From assembly GCA_030411725.1 (NCBI GenBank), contig MU839827.1, forward strand, positions 4,533,027 to 4,597,026: a stretch of 64,000 bases of DNA, written 5' to 3'. The position numbers were made by a program, and so were the translations under genes. The DNA is from Echria macrotheca. Taxonomy: Eukaryota > Ascomycota > Sordariomycetes > Sordariales > Schizotheciaceae. Shown one piece after another: positions 32,600-44,066 of the stretch. Position 1 is the first letter of the stretch. Each line of letters starts with the position of its first letter. The notes under the pieces are model-generated. The model did no database searches. It was not told the origin of the DNA and was given only the letters and a program-made list of their open reading frames with translations.

Positions 32600-34439
32600 T
32601 TTGATGGATTAGAGGAGAACAAAGGACACTCCGAAGGTAAGAGCGGCCAATTGCCCTTCCAGCGAGCCCTTCGTAGATATCTTGGTCGTGATGTCGCTGT
32701 CGAATGCTTAGAGTCGAAAATTCATGATCCTAGAAGCTATGACCATGTTACGGCGTGTCCTCTCCGAGATGGCCCCCGCCGACCTACCCCGCGATGGCCT
32801 CGTCATGTCATGTCACGATATCACCTGACCCATTGGAATGCTGAACTGATCGAGGTGTTCTGGACTTTATCGTGCTGCTTCATGATGATGCAGACCTAAT
32901 CTGAGTTCTACACATTAGAAAATCACCTTGATCGCGTCCCAGTTGCCTTATGCTGCCTGGTTCAAGCCGACTTTAGCTTAGCCAGAGCAGGTACCTGGTA
33001 GCTAGCTGGGTGTACTTCGGACCACGGAAAGTAATATATCTGCGACAGCTCGTGGAAGGTTACAGCCATAATGTTTATGCCAGGGCGGCCAGTTCCGGGT
33101 TAGACTTTTCGAGTTATTATCCTGGAAGTTATACCAGACTCTGATGAGCAGATCAGGGTCCTGCAACCAACTTCTACTCTAGAGTACGGATTGAACCTGC
33201 AGCAAATACACTGTACGGACGGACCAGGAAGCAAAGCATGTTTTGCAGCGGGGACAGCATTGCAGATTCTGAGGGGCAGAACGTTGACATCGTCTGGTCT
33301 TCCAGTTCTCAGATGAAGGGGCAAGGACCCTATCACCGAATATGCCCGTCCTGATTGGCCGCCTCTGCGAAACGTTTTCGTTTCAAGATCGACATCCGTG
33401 ACCTCACCGTGCAATCTGTGCCAAGGTGACAAACCGTTCATCACAAATTGTCGATGAAAAATCGTCAAATAATTCCTCCACAAATGACTCATTACTTCAA
33501 ATGCTTGTTCTGTCGTGCTTACCTTACTTGTGGACTCATGTGGACTCTGATGTGCATCCGATTTCTCAGGGGCAGGCTTTTCGATCTGTCGATCGGCCGC
33601 AGCGGTGGACACCACACACCGGGGAGAACTCGTATTGCTGGAATTCTCTGCTGTGACAGAAAAAGACATTCCCTGGGTCTTTGCCACCTCGAACACGTCC
33701 AGTGGCCTGGAAGAGCGGACGGGTGGAGGTCGGAAGAAAGCTGAAACAGGGACAAAATGCACGCCGCCAACGCCCTGGTGGGCCGGCCCCGCTAAGCTCC
33801 AGCGAATCTCATCGTCCCTGCGCTAGCATGCCGTTGTGTCGCCGCGCCGGCGCTCACTGTGTGGCGCCTTGCCGAGCCGCCATCGTTCAAGCAGACAGGG
33901 TCGGGAAGGGTCCAATTGGTGGCCGGGACCGAAACCACCAACCCCTGATTCTGCTCTGGGAACCGGAAGACGGACAAATTTTGAGGTCGCAATCGCAGCT
34001 CTTCAACAGAGAAGCATCCGCTCTCTTTCGCCATGGTGCCTCTTCCCCTCTTCAATCCCTAGATGTGTGGTATCGGTGACCCTCTTTAAGCCGTTTTCTC
34101 TCGCTCGCTCTCCATTTTTCTACCTCCCTCGTTTGCCGTGTTGCCCGAGCTCCTGAAGATCAGGAACCCTCCTGGCTGGGCCTTTGTGCGACCTTTGATT
34201 GGTAGCGTCCGCTCTCTTTGTCTGTTCCCTACGTCAGGGACGGCCGATTGTCCTACAACAAGCGCAATTGGACTCTATCTCCACATCAAGCAGGGCTTGA
34301 TTTCCGACAGGGCTTGATTCCCGAGACCGGTTCCTCAAATTCGTCGCAAACCTCCACCCCGCATTCCTCGACACCAGCCGGTTGCATCATCGACGGCTAG
34401 GCGGACCCCAGCCTCGACGCGCTTCGAGAGGCCGATAAG
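32600..34439. other. long divergent intergenic region
   Basis: A 1.84-kb gap between the seryl-tRNA synthetase (minus) and MscS channel (plus) start codons. The last 400 bases (about 34040-34439) are CT-rich and probably the promoter and 5' leader of the channel gene. One minus-strand frame of 220 residues lies inside it (33100-33762, listed separately with low confidence). Confidence 0.4.
33100..33762 (-). CDS. uncertain 220-residue ORF
   Basis: This is the largest open frame in the gap between the seryl-tRNA synthetase and channel genes. The beginning (MHFVPVSAFFRPPPVRSS) and the middle (TEQAFEVMSHLWRNYLTIF) have protein-like composition, but I recognise no domain. The C-terminal third, rich in Arg, Ser and Cys, looks random. 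It could be a small orphan gene, an unspliced exon or chance. No splice pattern joins it to a neighbour. Confidence 0.2.
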   Translation of the reverse strand: MHFVPVSAFFRPPPVRSSRPLDVFEVAKTQGMSFSVTAENSSNTSSPRCVVSTAAADRQIEKPAPEKSDAHQSPHESTSKVSTTEQAFEVMSHLWRNYLTIFHRQFVMNGLSPWHRLHGEVTDVDLETKTFRRGGQSGRAYSVIGSLPLHLRTGRPDDVNVLPLRICNAVPAAKHALLPGPSVQCICCRFNPYSRVEVGCRTLICSSESGITSRIITRKV

Positions 34440-37285
34440 ATGTCGTTACGGTCTCCCCGGTCGCCGAGAAACATGGGCTTCATGCCCATAGCAAGCCACG
34501 CTACCAACGACATGCAAGACATACCCCTCACCACCGTACGCAGCAACGCCAGCTCCTCCGGCGCGAGGAGGGCCGACCAGACTCTCGCGAATATGGCCAT
34601 GGACGGTTCCGAGGAGAAATCGGGCCTCTTCCCGAGAGATGGTCCAGCTGGTCGCAGACGAGTCAACAGAGAATTGAAGCGGGCTGGGTCAACGATGAGC
34701 GAGGAGACGTCGCTCAACGCCATGGGCCGCCTCTATTACAAGATCGTCAGCTTCTCGGTTGTCACTCGCTACCTCGTCTACGTCGTGCCAGTTGCCCTCC
34801 TCCTCGCGATCCCTCTCGTTATTCTTCCCTTTACCGGCAATATGGACAAGGATCGAGTACACCTTGGTGGGGACGATGATAGGACCAACTTGTTCTACCT
34901 ATTCGTCTGGATCGAGATATCATGGTTATCGCTCTGGGTCGGGAAATTGGTTGCGCATCTTCTACCGCCAATCTTCATGTTCTTCTGCGGCGTCGTCAGC
35001 GCTGGAACCAGAAAATATGCAACCGTCTTGCGAGCGCTGGAGATCCCTCTCTCATTGTTCTTCTGGGGACTTGCATCCTGGCTGACTTTCAAGTTCATGT
35101 TCCAAGATGACACCATCGAATGGGTCAACACGGTCAAGCGCATTCTCCTTTCGCTCTTCCTGTCTTCAGCCGTCCTCCTCGGAGAGAAGGCTATTGTTCA
35201 GCTCATCAGCATCACCTACCACCAGCGTTCTTTCGCCAACAGAATCCATGATTCGAAGCGTGAGGTCATGCTCCTGGGCCTCATGTATGAGGCTTCCCGG
35301 GCCCTGTTTCCGATGTACTGCCCCGAGTTCTCCGAGGAGGACTACATCATCAACGATAGTATCGACATGGTTCTCGCCGGCGGAAAGGTCAAGGGAAAAC
35401 AGGGCGGAGCTGCCACCCCCATGAGACTGGTCGGCGGCGTTGGTCGACTTGGTGACAAGATCACTTCCGTGTTTGGCAACATCGCCTCGGAAATCACGGG
35501 AAAGCAGGTCTTCAACCCGAATTCGGCGCATTCGATCGTCGTCGAGGCACTCGAAAAGGTCCGCAGCTCCGAGGCCATGGCTCGCCGCATCTGGATGTCG
35601 TTTGTCGTCGAGGGTAAGGACTCTTTGTCTCTGGAGGACATCGTGGAGGTCATGGGTCCCGCGCATCAAGAAGAGGCCGAGGAATGTTTCAACGCCATCG
35701 ACGCCGACCAGAACGGTGACATCAGTCTCGATGAGATGGTTCGCAAGGTGGTGGAGACCGGAAAGGAGAGAAAGGCCATTGCCAACAGCATGAAGGATAT
35801 CAGCCAAGCATTGACTGTTTTTGATAAGGTCCTCTTGTTTGTGGTCCTGATTATTGTTGTCATCATCTTCTGTAAGTTTTCTCCTTGCCTACGGAAGCTG
35901 GAGCTGGAGCTGACTGGTTTTAGTGGCTGTTTTCCAGAGCAGTTTCATTGCCACCCTTACCACGGCTGGTACGACGCTGCTCTCCCTCTCCTTCGTCTTC
36001 GCCGTCACGACCCAGGAGTTTCTGGGTTCCTGCATCTTCCTCTTCGTCAAGCACCCATACGATGTCGGGGACCGTGTCGATATTCAGGGCCCGGAGAAGC
36101 AGCAGATGGTTGTCGAGAAGATATCGCTGCTCTATACAGTCTTCACCCGGATTGATAAGATGCAGGTCGTTCAGGTAAGCATGGTGTCCGTCTCGGATGA
36201 ATTCGAATGCTGACCGCTGTTAGGTTCCCAACATCCAACTGAACAATTTGTGGATCGAAAACGTGACTCGCAGCAAAGCCATGAAGGAGGTTATTGACGT
36301 GATCGTCTCCTTCGACACATCATTTGAGGAAATTGAACTGCTCCGCCTCGAGATGGAGAAGTTCGTGCGGGATCCAGATAACTCTCGCGACTTCCAGCCA
36401 GACGTTACCATCAGCGTTGGTAGCATCAACGAGATGGACAAGTTGACGCTTAAGATTGCGATCAAGCACAAGTCTAACTGGCACAATGAGTCCGTCCGTG
36501 CGACTCGACGGTCCAAGTTCATGTGCGCGCTCACCATGGCGCTCAAGCGCGTTCCTATCAACGGTCCTGGCGGTGGTGGCGAGCCGTTGGGCGGACCCAA
36601 GAACCCTACCTATGCCGTTGCTGTCAGCGATGAGTTCGCTGCTGCTGCGCGTGAGAAGGCCGAGAAGGAGAAGGCGGCCAAGAAGCTGGCGAACAAAGGA
36701 CTTGATCAAAGCGACAACGATGATTCTGCTAAGGCCACGGAGCAGCGCGCGGCTGATCATCTGAACGCCTCGGACCCTGTTACGGAAGCTTTGGATGACT
36801 GGGGTTACGAGAACACTCTCAACAGCCGGGATCCCTCGGCTGACCGCAAGCGAGCTACTGACCTAGAGGGTGTGCGCCGTGATTTTCAGAACGCACGCGA
36901 ATCACAGCGTGGTCGCCGGAAGGCTGGCGACACGATCCCGGCAACGGTCTTCGGGCAAGACATGCCCAGTGTTCAGGTGACACGAAGCTCCAGAGCCGGC
37001 CCGTCGTTCGATATTGAGCGACAGGCTGGCATGGAGGGCCCGACAATGGCCCAGTATGCCGGTGCAGCGTATGCCGCACAGAACATGTCCGACTACCCGG
37101 CGGCACCACTATACCCTCAGACTTCGTACCCTCAACAGACCGGCGGGGGTAGTGGGTTGACAGTCCAGACGGGATCATCGCCATTCCAGCATGCCGCGGG
37201 CACCGGCGCTAGACCAAGGGGTGCCAGTGTTGCTAGTCAGGGGCCACCACAACCCGGCAACGCTCCTGGTCCGGCGAACCGATGA
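34440..37285 (+). CDS. EF-hand MscS-like mechanosensitive ion channel
   Basis: Three exons (34440-35871, 35924-36174, 36224-37285) encode 914 residues. The N-terminal 100 residues are polar and cytosolic. Hydrophobic segments begin at about 115 (YLVYVVPVALLLAIPLVI) and continue to about 260, giving several transmembrane helices. An EF-hand loop DADQNGDISLDE lies at 421-432. The pore region spans the first intron (LLFVVLIIVVIIF, then LAVFQSSFIATLTTAGTTLLSLSF) and is followed by the MscS beta domain (FLFVKHPYDVGDRVDI, VFTRID, VPNIQLNN). The tail is disordered. This domain plan is that of S. pombe Msy1 and Msy2, ER channels that limit calcium rise during hypo-osmotic shock. Calcium control through the EF-hand is known for the family and inferred here. 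Confidence 0.95.
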
Positions 37286-37688
37286 ACAATCAGCGAGTTT
37301 GACGCAGGGTACGGGACCGGGCGGATGGATGGCGAAGGGTGAGGTGTGTCGATTCATGGCGAATGATAGCATCTGAAAGAATCAGGTTTGCGGAGTTTAG
37401 GTCTTTGGGGCATTTTCAAAACAGGTCGAGTCAGGGAAGGCTCGGTAAGAGAAAACATTTTACGACTTGAGAAGATGCCGACTGGGCAAGCTCTTGAAGC
37501 GGAAAGCTTCCATTCATGCATACAGACATAGATGTGTCTAATTTTGGTCGCAGTGTTAGACAGAATTCTTGGCGTCAATACATGGTAATTCTTTATCTTC
37601 GCTCGGGGGCAGATGTCTCCGCTCTCCGGTGACAGATGACTGCATGGTATAAAATGTGATGTGAATACCGTGCCCTATGGTCGAGGTA
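37286..37688. other. intergenic region
   Basis: Presumed 3' region of the channel gene up to the insertion site of the mobile element. No coding sequence is supported. Confidence 0.4.
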
Positions 37689-38036
37689 CAGTCAACCCTG
37701 CACAGAAGAATACGGTGCCATAAGAATACCCGCTACATAAGAATAATTTTCAGGCGACCGACCGATTTTGTATGGCAAATAAGAATAACCTGGGTATCTG
37801 GAATTATTCTTAAAAATCTTGCTTAGTCACCACCAATATTCTTCCACCCAGGTCGAGGTCAAGGTCCCCAAAAGCGTCACAACCATCACTTATCACACAG
37901 CAAACGGCCCAAGGTCCGAGATTTCCACCGCTCGATGGTACGTACCGGAAAAGTGGGACCCCTTGAGGTAAGAATAACCCCCCCATAAGAATTAATTTCT
38001 TGCCACGGACTTAATTCTTATAGACAGGGTTGACTG
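37689..38036. mobile_element. MITE-like element with TA target duplication
   Basis: A 348-bp element bounded by perfect 12-bp terminal inverted repeats, CAGTCAACCCTG at the left end and CAGGGTTGACTG at the right, with weaker pairing further in. TA lies directly outside both ends (37687-37688 and 38037-38038), the duplication made by Tc1/mariner/pogo-type transposases. Several copies of ATAAGAAT-like words cluster near both ends, as subterminal repeats that often bind transposase. No long open frame exists, so it is non-autonomous. The terminal sequence resembles pogo/Fot1-group ends; that group assignment is inferred. Confidence 0.85.
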
Positions 38037-38544
38037 TATTGGGTGATTGGGCTGATGGTACAATGTCTGAGCCGAGTGACGCCAGGAGGATATTATTCAT
38101 CCCTGACGCCTTAACAAGCCCCTTCCTAAATCTGACGTCAATGCTCCGACGTGTGTGCTGCTGTCTCCGTTTGCATTTGCGGTCAGACCGTTCTCCCTGG
38201 TTCTGTGGTATCCCAGGAGGAAATACACAAATGCAGGTCCCGTATTACCCGAGTCATACTTTCTTTCGAAATTCGTCTTGGGGGCAGGCAAGGCCCCTTT
38301 TGGAAAGAAGGAGGAAATATCATTTGGTTTAGGTAGTAGCTGACTACGAGCTCAAAGCTGACCGGGATTTGTTTGGCAGCTTGTTTACCTTTTGATACGG
38401 GCCATGTTGTTGCCCCAGGGCCAGCTGCTAAGCTGCGAGGGGGACGGGGGAGGGGGAGAGAGCGATTCTCACACTGTGGCACCGCTGACGGGCTGGATTA
38501 TCGTCAAATATCCCAAAAACTCTAGGTCATGGGGGAGCCATTGT
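38037..38544. other. intergenic region
   Basis: This lies between the mobile element and the stop codon of the hydrolase gene. No gene or repeat is recognised. Confidence 0.4.
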
Positions 38545-39744
38545 CTAGCAAACATGCTCAACCTCATGCTTCTTCCCATCTGCCTCGCCAAGATCCGTCT
38601 TAAGCACCCGCCCAAACAACTCCAACAGAATCTCGAAGCATGCCTTCGTGATAGCCGGGTCGTAGCGGCCCTTGCTCAGCTCGTCCCGGATGAAGGCGTG
38701 CTGGGCCCAGGCGAACTCGTGAAAGCTAAACACAACGCTGGCGGCCCGCAGCTTGGCGCGAATTAAATCGCGGCCGGCGTCGGGCACGTGCGTGTCCTTG
38801 ATGCCAAAGATCATAGCTACCTCGCCACGGACTTTGGTGAGCTGGTCGATCGTGTGCGGGCTATCTGGGGACGGGGCATCGGGAGACGTGTTGGCGGATG
38901 AGTGCGGGCCGAGGGTACGGGAGTGGACGTCTGTTGCGAAATAGGACACGCAAGCTGTTATGCGCTGGTCGAGCTGTATTGTCATGTTTCGGTTAGTCAT
39001 AATCGGGTGGACGGACTATGGGAGAGACATGTAGGGCTTACACTAGCTCGAAGTGCGAGATGGCCGCCGAGACACATGCCCGTAGTGCCGATCTGACCGG
39101 TGCAAGTAGGCAGGCTGAGAAGGTAGTCGACCGTCTTGTACGAGTCTTCGTCGTAGGACTCGAGTGTCTGCCATTGTTCTTAGCTCCATGATTCAGTGTC
39201 GAGGAGGTAACGAGGAAGTTGGCATACCTTGACAACCTTCCACTCGTTGCCCTGGTCAGTCCCAGGGACATCGTAGGCTAGCGGCTCGGGGCCGGTGAAG
39301 TCATGATAGCTGCTCGGGGCGGCGACGATGTATCCTTGGCCCGCGATCTGTCTTGCGAACCGGGCGACAGGGCCGGTCACTGTTCGATTTGGTGCTTAGC
39401 TGAGTTCTCAGATTTCATCTTTGGTTATGTACTCCGACCACATTCTTGTCGAAGATGGAGACGAACCTTGATAGATCTCGCTGAAGAGAACAACACCAGG
39501 GAAACGTCTATATCGGTACGAAACAAGCTCTGGTGAGCCGGGGACATTTTCGTCGGGGGGGTCAATCAGGCTCTCACGCATTCGGGTAGCCGGGAATGGT
39601 CGGGTGGAAGACAAATATTCCTGATGACTTGTCAGTATAGCTCTGGATTCTCGATTGAAGGATGGTCAGAAAGCTCTTACTCATCGACGTCGTCTTGCCA
39701 TTCGCAGTCGTCTGCACGTCGGCGTGGCTTTCTTGGATGAGCAT
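38545..39744 (-). CDS. dienelactone hydrolase-family protein
   Basis: Six exons (39744-39681, 39620-39578, 39507-39467, 39379-39228, 39167-39042, 38973-38545) join into 284 residues. It is an alpha/beta hydrolase of the carboxymethylenebutenolidase type. The FPGVVLFSEIYQ strand, the ARQIAGQGY helix, the APSSYHDF segment and the nucleophile elbow GMCLGGH are present. The catalytic triad reads Cys132, Asp202 (GIKDTHVP) and His234 (FAWAQHAF). Bacterial relatives open the lactone ring in chloroaromatic degradation; fungal members are mostly of unknown substrate. Four of the five introns interrupt the first half, so no long open frame reveals the gene. An open stretch continues upstream of 39744 without an ATG; MLIQESHADV is the start typical of fungal relatives. 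Confidence 0.9.
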
Positions 39745-41173
39745 CTTGGCAGTGGTATTTCCTCCGGTGTTGTTGCCCCGACGGGATCCGATCCAGCGGA
39801 CAATGTCTAGTATTACACACCGTTGAGTGAGGTATCTATCAGAGGAAAGCGGCTGAGATCTGGCGGCGGTGGTGATGTTGAGGCAGATGTATGAAGGCGT
39901 CGGTGGGGTCTCAGTAATGCCCTCGAACCCCTCATCAATGTCGGAATCGGCTTTCGCGGTGTGGCCTCCAAACCCTGCCCGCCATAGCTACCGTGTAGTG
40001 GCACAATGCTTCATCATTTATGTACTGCGGCCATACTGTAAATAATTCACCAATATTTGGATAGCCGGGCATGTCAATATTTACTTTGCATTTCCCTTTC
40101 TCGAGGCCCTCGATCCCAGCGCGGCACCCCGCCGCGTCTCACGATCTGGTGGGGCTTGAAGCTTGGAGCACTCGGCCCGGTCTTGCCCCAATCGCGGAAC
40201 TATACACAAGACATTGTAATTGTGCCTGTATGACTTCCTTCTTGAATCAGGCAAGAATCATCAGGTTCGTGTCTTCCTCCTCAAAGCCCCGGAATCGTGG
40301 TGCCACCTTTGCCCCGCGCTGCTCTGCCGTTTTCATGGTCTTGGAGCTTGGGTGCGGGGCAGCAGCTTCTTATCTTATCGCATCATGACTTCACAAGGCC
40401 AACGGCAGATCTGGTCAAGCAGTCATTGAGGCTGCGCCGATTGGAAAACGGCTTTGCAGCTTCTCGAGGAGCCCCAGGAGGACAGTCTTATTCATAGGAC
40501 AGATTGGGAAAGCAAGGCAGATGCGCGCAAGCTGGCGAATAGTGACGGCGTGGAATCAGGCACCCAAACCTCAGGAGACGCATGGAAGACGTGAGCGGGC
40601 CGCAGGGTACTTCGAGGTACTTCCAGAAGTTTCATCCTTTTCCAGTCAGCAGCGAAGCCCCACATTCAGCTTTGTGCCCAAACCGCGGGGCAAGAGAGTA
40701 AGGCCTCTGGCTTTTGTCTGCCTGTGGCGCGCCGCCAGCCGGGATCGAGGAGCTGCATGCGATCGGGATCGAGGGATGAAACATATACTCTAGGTAGATT
40801 GTATTGGCGACTTTGATAGGCTCGCCATTTGTGAAGCTTGGGCACCGCTTTGTCTACGTCGCCGCCGCGTCGCCATGATCTGAAGCGGATCACTTGCAGC
40901 TGACGGGAGTGAGGCTCCAAGTGGAACAGTCAATTGAGGAGCTTGGGGCATCTCAGGCCCACATGGCTTCGAATAACAGGGCAGTTTGTAGACCTCAACC
41001 ACATGGTGAAGAATGCATTGCCACAATGACAGAATCCACTGCAGGCTAGCAGTGGAAAAAAAAGTCAGCGCAAGGCTGGAGAAGGTTCCATTGTCGTCTG
41101 GAGTGGTCGAGAGGTGACCAGAGGTTGCCAGGACGATCGAAGTACCTTCTGGTACCCCGTGTGGTGGGGTAAA
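39745..41173. other. divergent intergenic region
   Basis: 1.4 kb between the hydrolase start (minus) and the HSP70 heat-shock elements. A minus-strand open frame at 39813-40004 lies just upstream of the hydrolase but is not joined to it by a convincing splice. No domain is seen in any frame. Confidence 0.4.
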
Positions 41174-41199
41174 GGAACCTTGCGGAAGCTCGTAGAATT
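41174..41199 (+). promoter_or_regulatory. heat-shock element array upstream of HSP70
   Basis: Three GAA units start at 41175, 41185 and 41195, exactly 10 bp apart, with imperfect TTC-type units (TTG, TCG) between them. This gives the 5-bp alternating register that trimeric Hsf1 recognises. The array lies about 215 bp upstream of the HSP70 start codon. A further GAAGGTTC pair is at 41081-41088. Confidence 0.75.
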
Positions 41200-41410
41200 T
41201 GGTCCCAAGTTTTCAACCAGCGACTTAAATCTGCCCCTCCTTCCTCACAATCACAACCAGAACCATTCTTCACGCACTCAGTTTTTCCTCTGCAACCAAA
41301 CTTCCCACCACATCTCGGGAATATCTGCAAGGCTCTACAACTTCTTCCACACTCTACCATACCTTACACACAATCACCTCTCCTGTTTCACACAGTCCAA
41401 TTCGTGCAAA

Positions 41411-41881
41411 ATGGCGCCCGCCGTTGGTATCGATTTGGGCACGACGTACTCTTGCGTCGGTGTCTTCCGTGAGGATCGGTAAGTTCTTGATCTTCTCCAA
41501 CATGCGACCGAGCTCATACTGACTGCTTCCAGTTGCGAAATCATTGCCAATGACCAGGGCAACCGCACTACCCCGTCGTTCGTGGCCTTCACGGACACGG
41601 AGCGTCTGATCGGTGATGCCGCCAAGAACCAGGTCGCAATGAACCCCCATAACACCGTCTTCGATGCGAAGCGCCTCATCGGTCGCAAGTTCAGCGACCC
41701 TGAGGTGCAGGCCGATATGAAGCACTTCCCATTCAAGGTCATCGACCGCGCCGGAAAGCCCGTCATTGAGGTCGAGTTCAAGGGCGAGAAGAAGGTCTTC
41801 ACACCTGAGGAGATTTCTTCGATGGTTCTCACAAAGATGCGCGAGATCGCTGAGTCCTACCTCGGTGGCACCGTCAACAAT

Positions 41882-41916
<35 letters not shown>

Positions 41917-43488
41917 CCAGCGTCAGGCTACTAAGGACGCTGGTCTCATTGCCGGTCTGAACGTTCTTCGGATCATCAACGAGCCCACCGCGGCTGCCAT
42001 TGCCTACGGTCTCGACAAGAAGGTTGAGGGCGAGCGCAACGTTCTCATCTTTGATCTTGGTGGTGGTACTTTTGATGTGTCACTCCTCACCATCGAGGAG
42101 GGCATCTTCGAGGTCAAGTCCACTGCTGGCGACACTCACTTGGGTGGTGAAGATTTCGACAACCGTCTTGTGAACCACTTCGTCAACGAGTTCAAGAGAA
42201 AGTTCAAGAAGGTGTGTACCTTTCCATTCTCCCTATTATGCATTTTCTCGAATGATTGATCAGTAGCTAACCGCATTCATTACAGGACCTCTCCACCAAC
42301 GTCCGAGCGCTCCGCCGCCTGCGCACTGCCTGCGAGCGTGCCAAGCGAACCCTTTCTTCGTCTGCCCAGACGTCTATTGAGATCGACTCCCTCTTTGAGG
42401 GCATTGACTTCTACACCTCGATTACTCGTGCGCGCTTCGAGGAGTTGTGCCAGGATCTGTTCCGCTCCACCCTGCAGCCTGTCGACCGCGTCCTGACGGA
42501 TGCCAAGATCGACAAGTCGCAGGTCCACGAGATCGTGCTGGTCGGTGGATCAACCCGTATCCCCCGCATCCAGAAGTTGATCACCGACTACTTCAATGGC
42601 AAGGAGCCCAACAAGTCCATCAACCCCGATGAGGCTGTCGCCTATGGCGCTGCCGTCCAGGCCGCCATTCTCTCTGGCGACACCAGCTCCAAGTCGACCA
42701 ACGAGATTCTTCTGCTCGACGTTCAGCCCTTGTCTCTCGGTATCGAGACCGCTGGTGGTATGATGACCAAGCTCATCCCCCGCAACACCACCATTCCCAC
42801 AAAGAAGTCCGAGGTCTTCTCGACCTTCTCCGACAACCAGCCTGGTGTGCTCATCCAGGTCTACGAGGGTGAGCGCCAGCGCACCAAGGACAACAACCTC
42901 CTCGGCAAGTTCGAGCTCACTGGCATCCCGCCTGCTCCCCGTGGTGTTCCCCAGATTGAGGTCACCTTCGATGTTGATGCCAACGGTATCATGAACATCT
43001 CTGCCCTTGAGAAGGGTACCGGCAAGACAAACCACATTGTCATTACCAACGACAAGGGCCGTCTGTCGAAGGAGGAAATCGAGCGCATGCTTGCTGATGC
43101 CGAGAAGTTCAAGGAGGAGGATGAGGCTGAGGGCCGCCGTGTTGCTGCCAAGAACGGGCTTGAGTCGTATGCCTATTCCCTCCGCAACACCCTCAGCGAC
43201 TCCAAGGTCGACGAGAAGCTTGATGCTTCCGACAAGGAGACCCTCAAGACTGAGATCGACAAGATCGTGACCTGGCTCGATGAGAACCAGCAAGCGACCC
43301 GCGAGGAGTACGAGGAGCACCAGAAGGAGCTTGAGGCCGTCGCGAACCCCATCATGATGAAGTTCTACGGTGCTGGTGGCGCTCCCGGCATGGGCGGTGG
43401 AATGCCCGGTGCTCCCGGTGGCTTCCCTGGCGCTGCCGGCGGTGCCAGCCACGACAATGACGGTCCCACCGTCGAGGAGGTCGATTAA
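41411..43488 (+). CDS. SSA: cytosolic HSP70 (Ssa-type)
   Basis: Three exons (41411-41478, 41533-42211, 42286-43488) encode 649 residues. All HSP70 signatures are present: IDLGTTYS near residue 8, IFDLGGGTFDVS, IVLVGGSTRIPRIQ, then the substrate-binding domain starting around LLLDVQPLSLGIET and the helical lid. The Gly/Pro-rich tail ends in EEVD, the tetratricopeptide-binding signal of cytosolic forms, so this is neither the ER (HDEL) nor the mitochondrial member. It folds nascent and stress-denatured proteins with J-proteins and nucleotide exchange factors. The heat-shock elements upstream support Hsf1 control. The first intron falls after codon 22, a common place in fungal ssa genes. Codon use is strongly biased to C-ending codons, as expected for high expression. 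Confidence 0.98.
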
Positions 43489-44066
43489 AGCATCCACCTT
43501 TATGAGACCGACTTTTCCTTTTTCTCTCCGTGCGCCAGTAGATTGGAACACCGCGTTGAGATGCCGAGCGCTCTCAGGAACGCGGAGTAATGGGTTGGGT
43601 GAATGCCTAGATCTGCTTTGCTTTCACGGTCATGATCACGATACAGGGGAAAAGTTATGGAGGCTGCATGGCTTGTATTTTAGTCACGATTCCCATTTTC
43701 CTTTAAAGAAAGAAAGTTCATAATATTAGCTCCCGCTGCGTGACTGTGATGTGACTATGATGTGTCTTAACATGCGCCGATTCGTGGTGTGGTGTTGATC
43801 TGTAGAATGTCGATAAAAGGCCTTCGGAGAAGGGGTTGGCTCGGGGATTGTAACTCATGGCTGTAAAATCATCGTCTCATAAGCATAGCGGCAACTCCAA
43901 GGTCTGTTTAAAGCATACAACTGGCACGGTAAACCACGGTCTAGAGGCTCGGACGAGCCTTGATACACTGCAAAGATGATATATTGTCCTAACTAGCCAT
44001 GCGCCATGAAGATGATAATGATATATATATCCCGTTGGAACTTGCCATATGAAACCACGGCAATAA
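43489..44066. other. convergent intergenic region
   Basis: 3' regions of HSP70 (plus) and the Emi1-like gene (minus). No coding sequence is supported. Confidence 0.45.

Noticed and set aside
39813..40004. upstream exon of the dienelactone hydrolase
   Set aside because: An open frame of 63 residues, but no splice with correct phase joins it to MLIQESHADV; homologues are expected to begin at that Met.
42550..43551. 333-residue open frame antisense to HSP70
   Set aside because: A long antisense frame opposite HSP70 genes is a well-known artefact of their codon bias. No domain fits and the HSP70 reading is certain.
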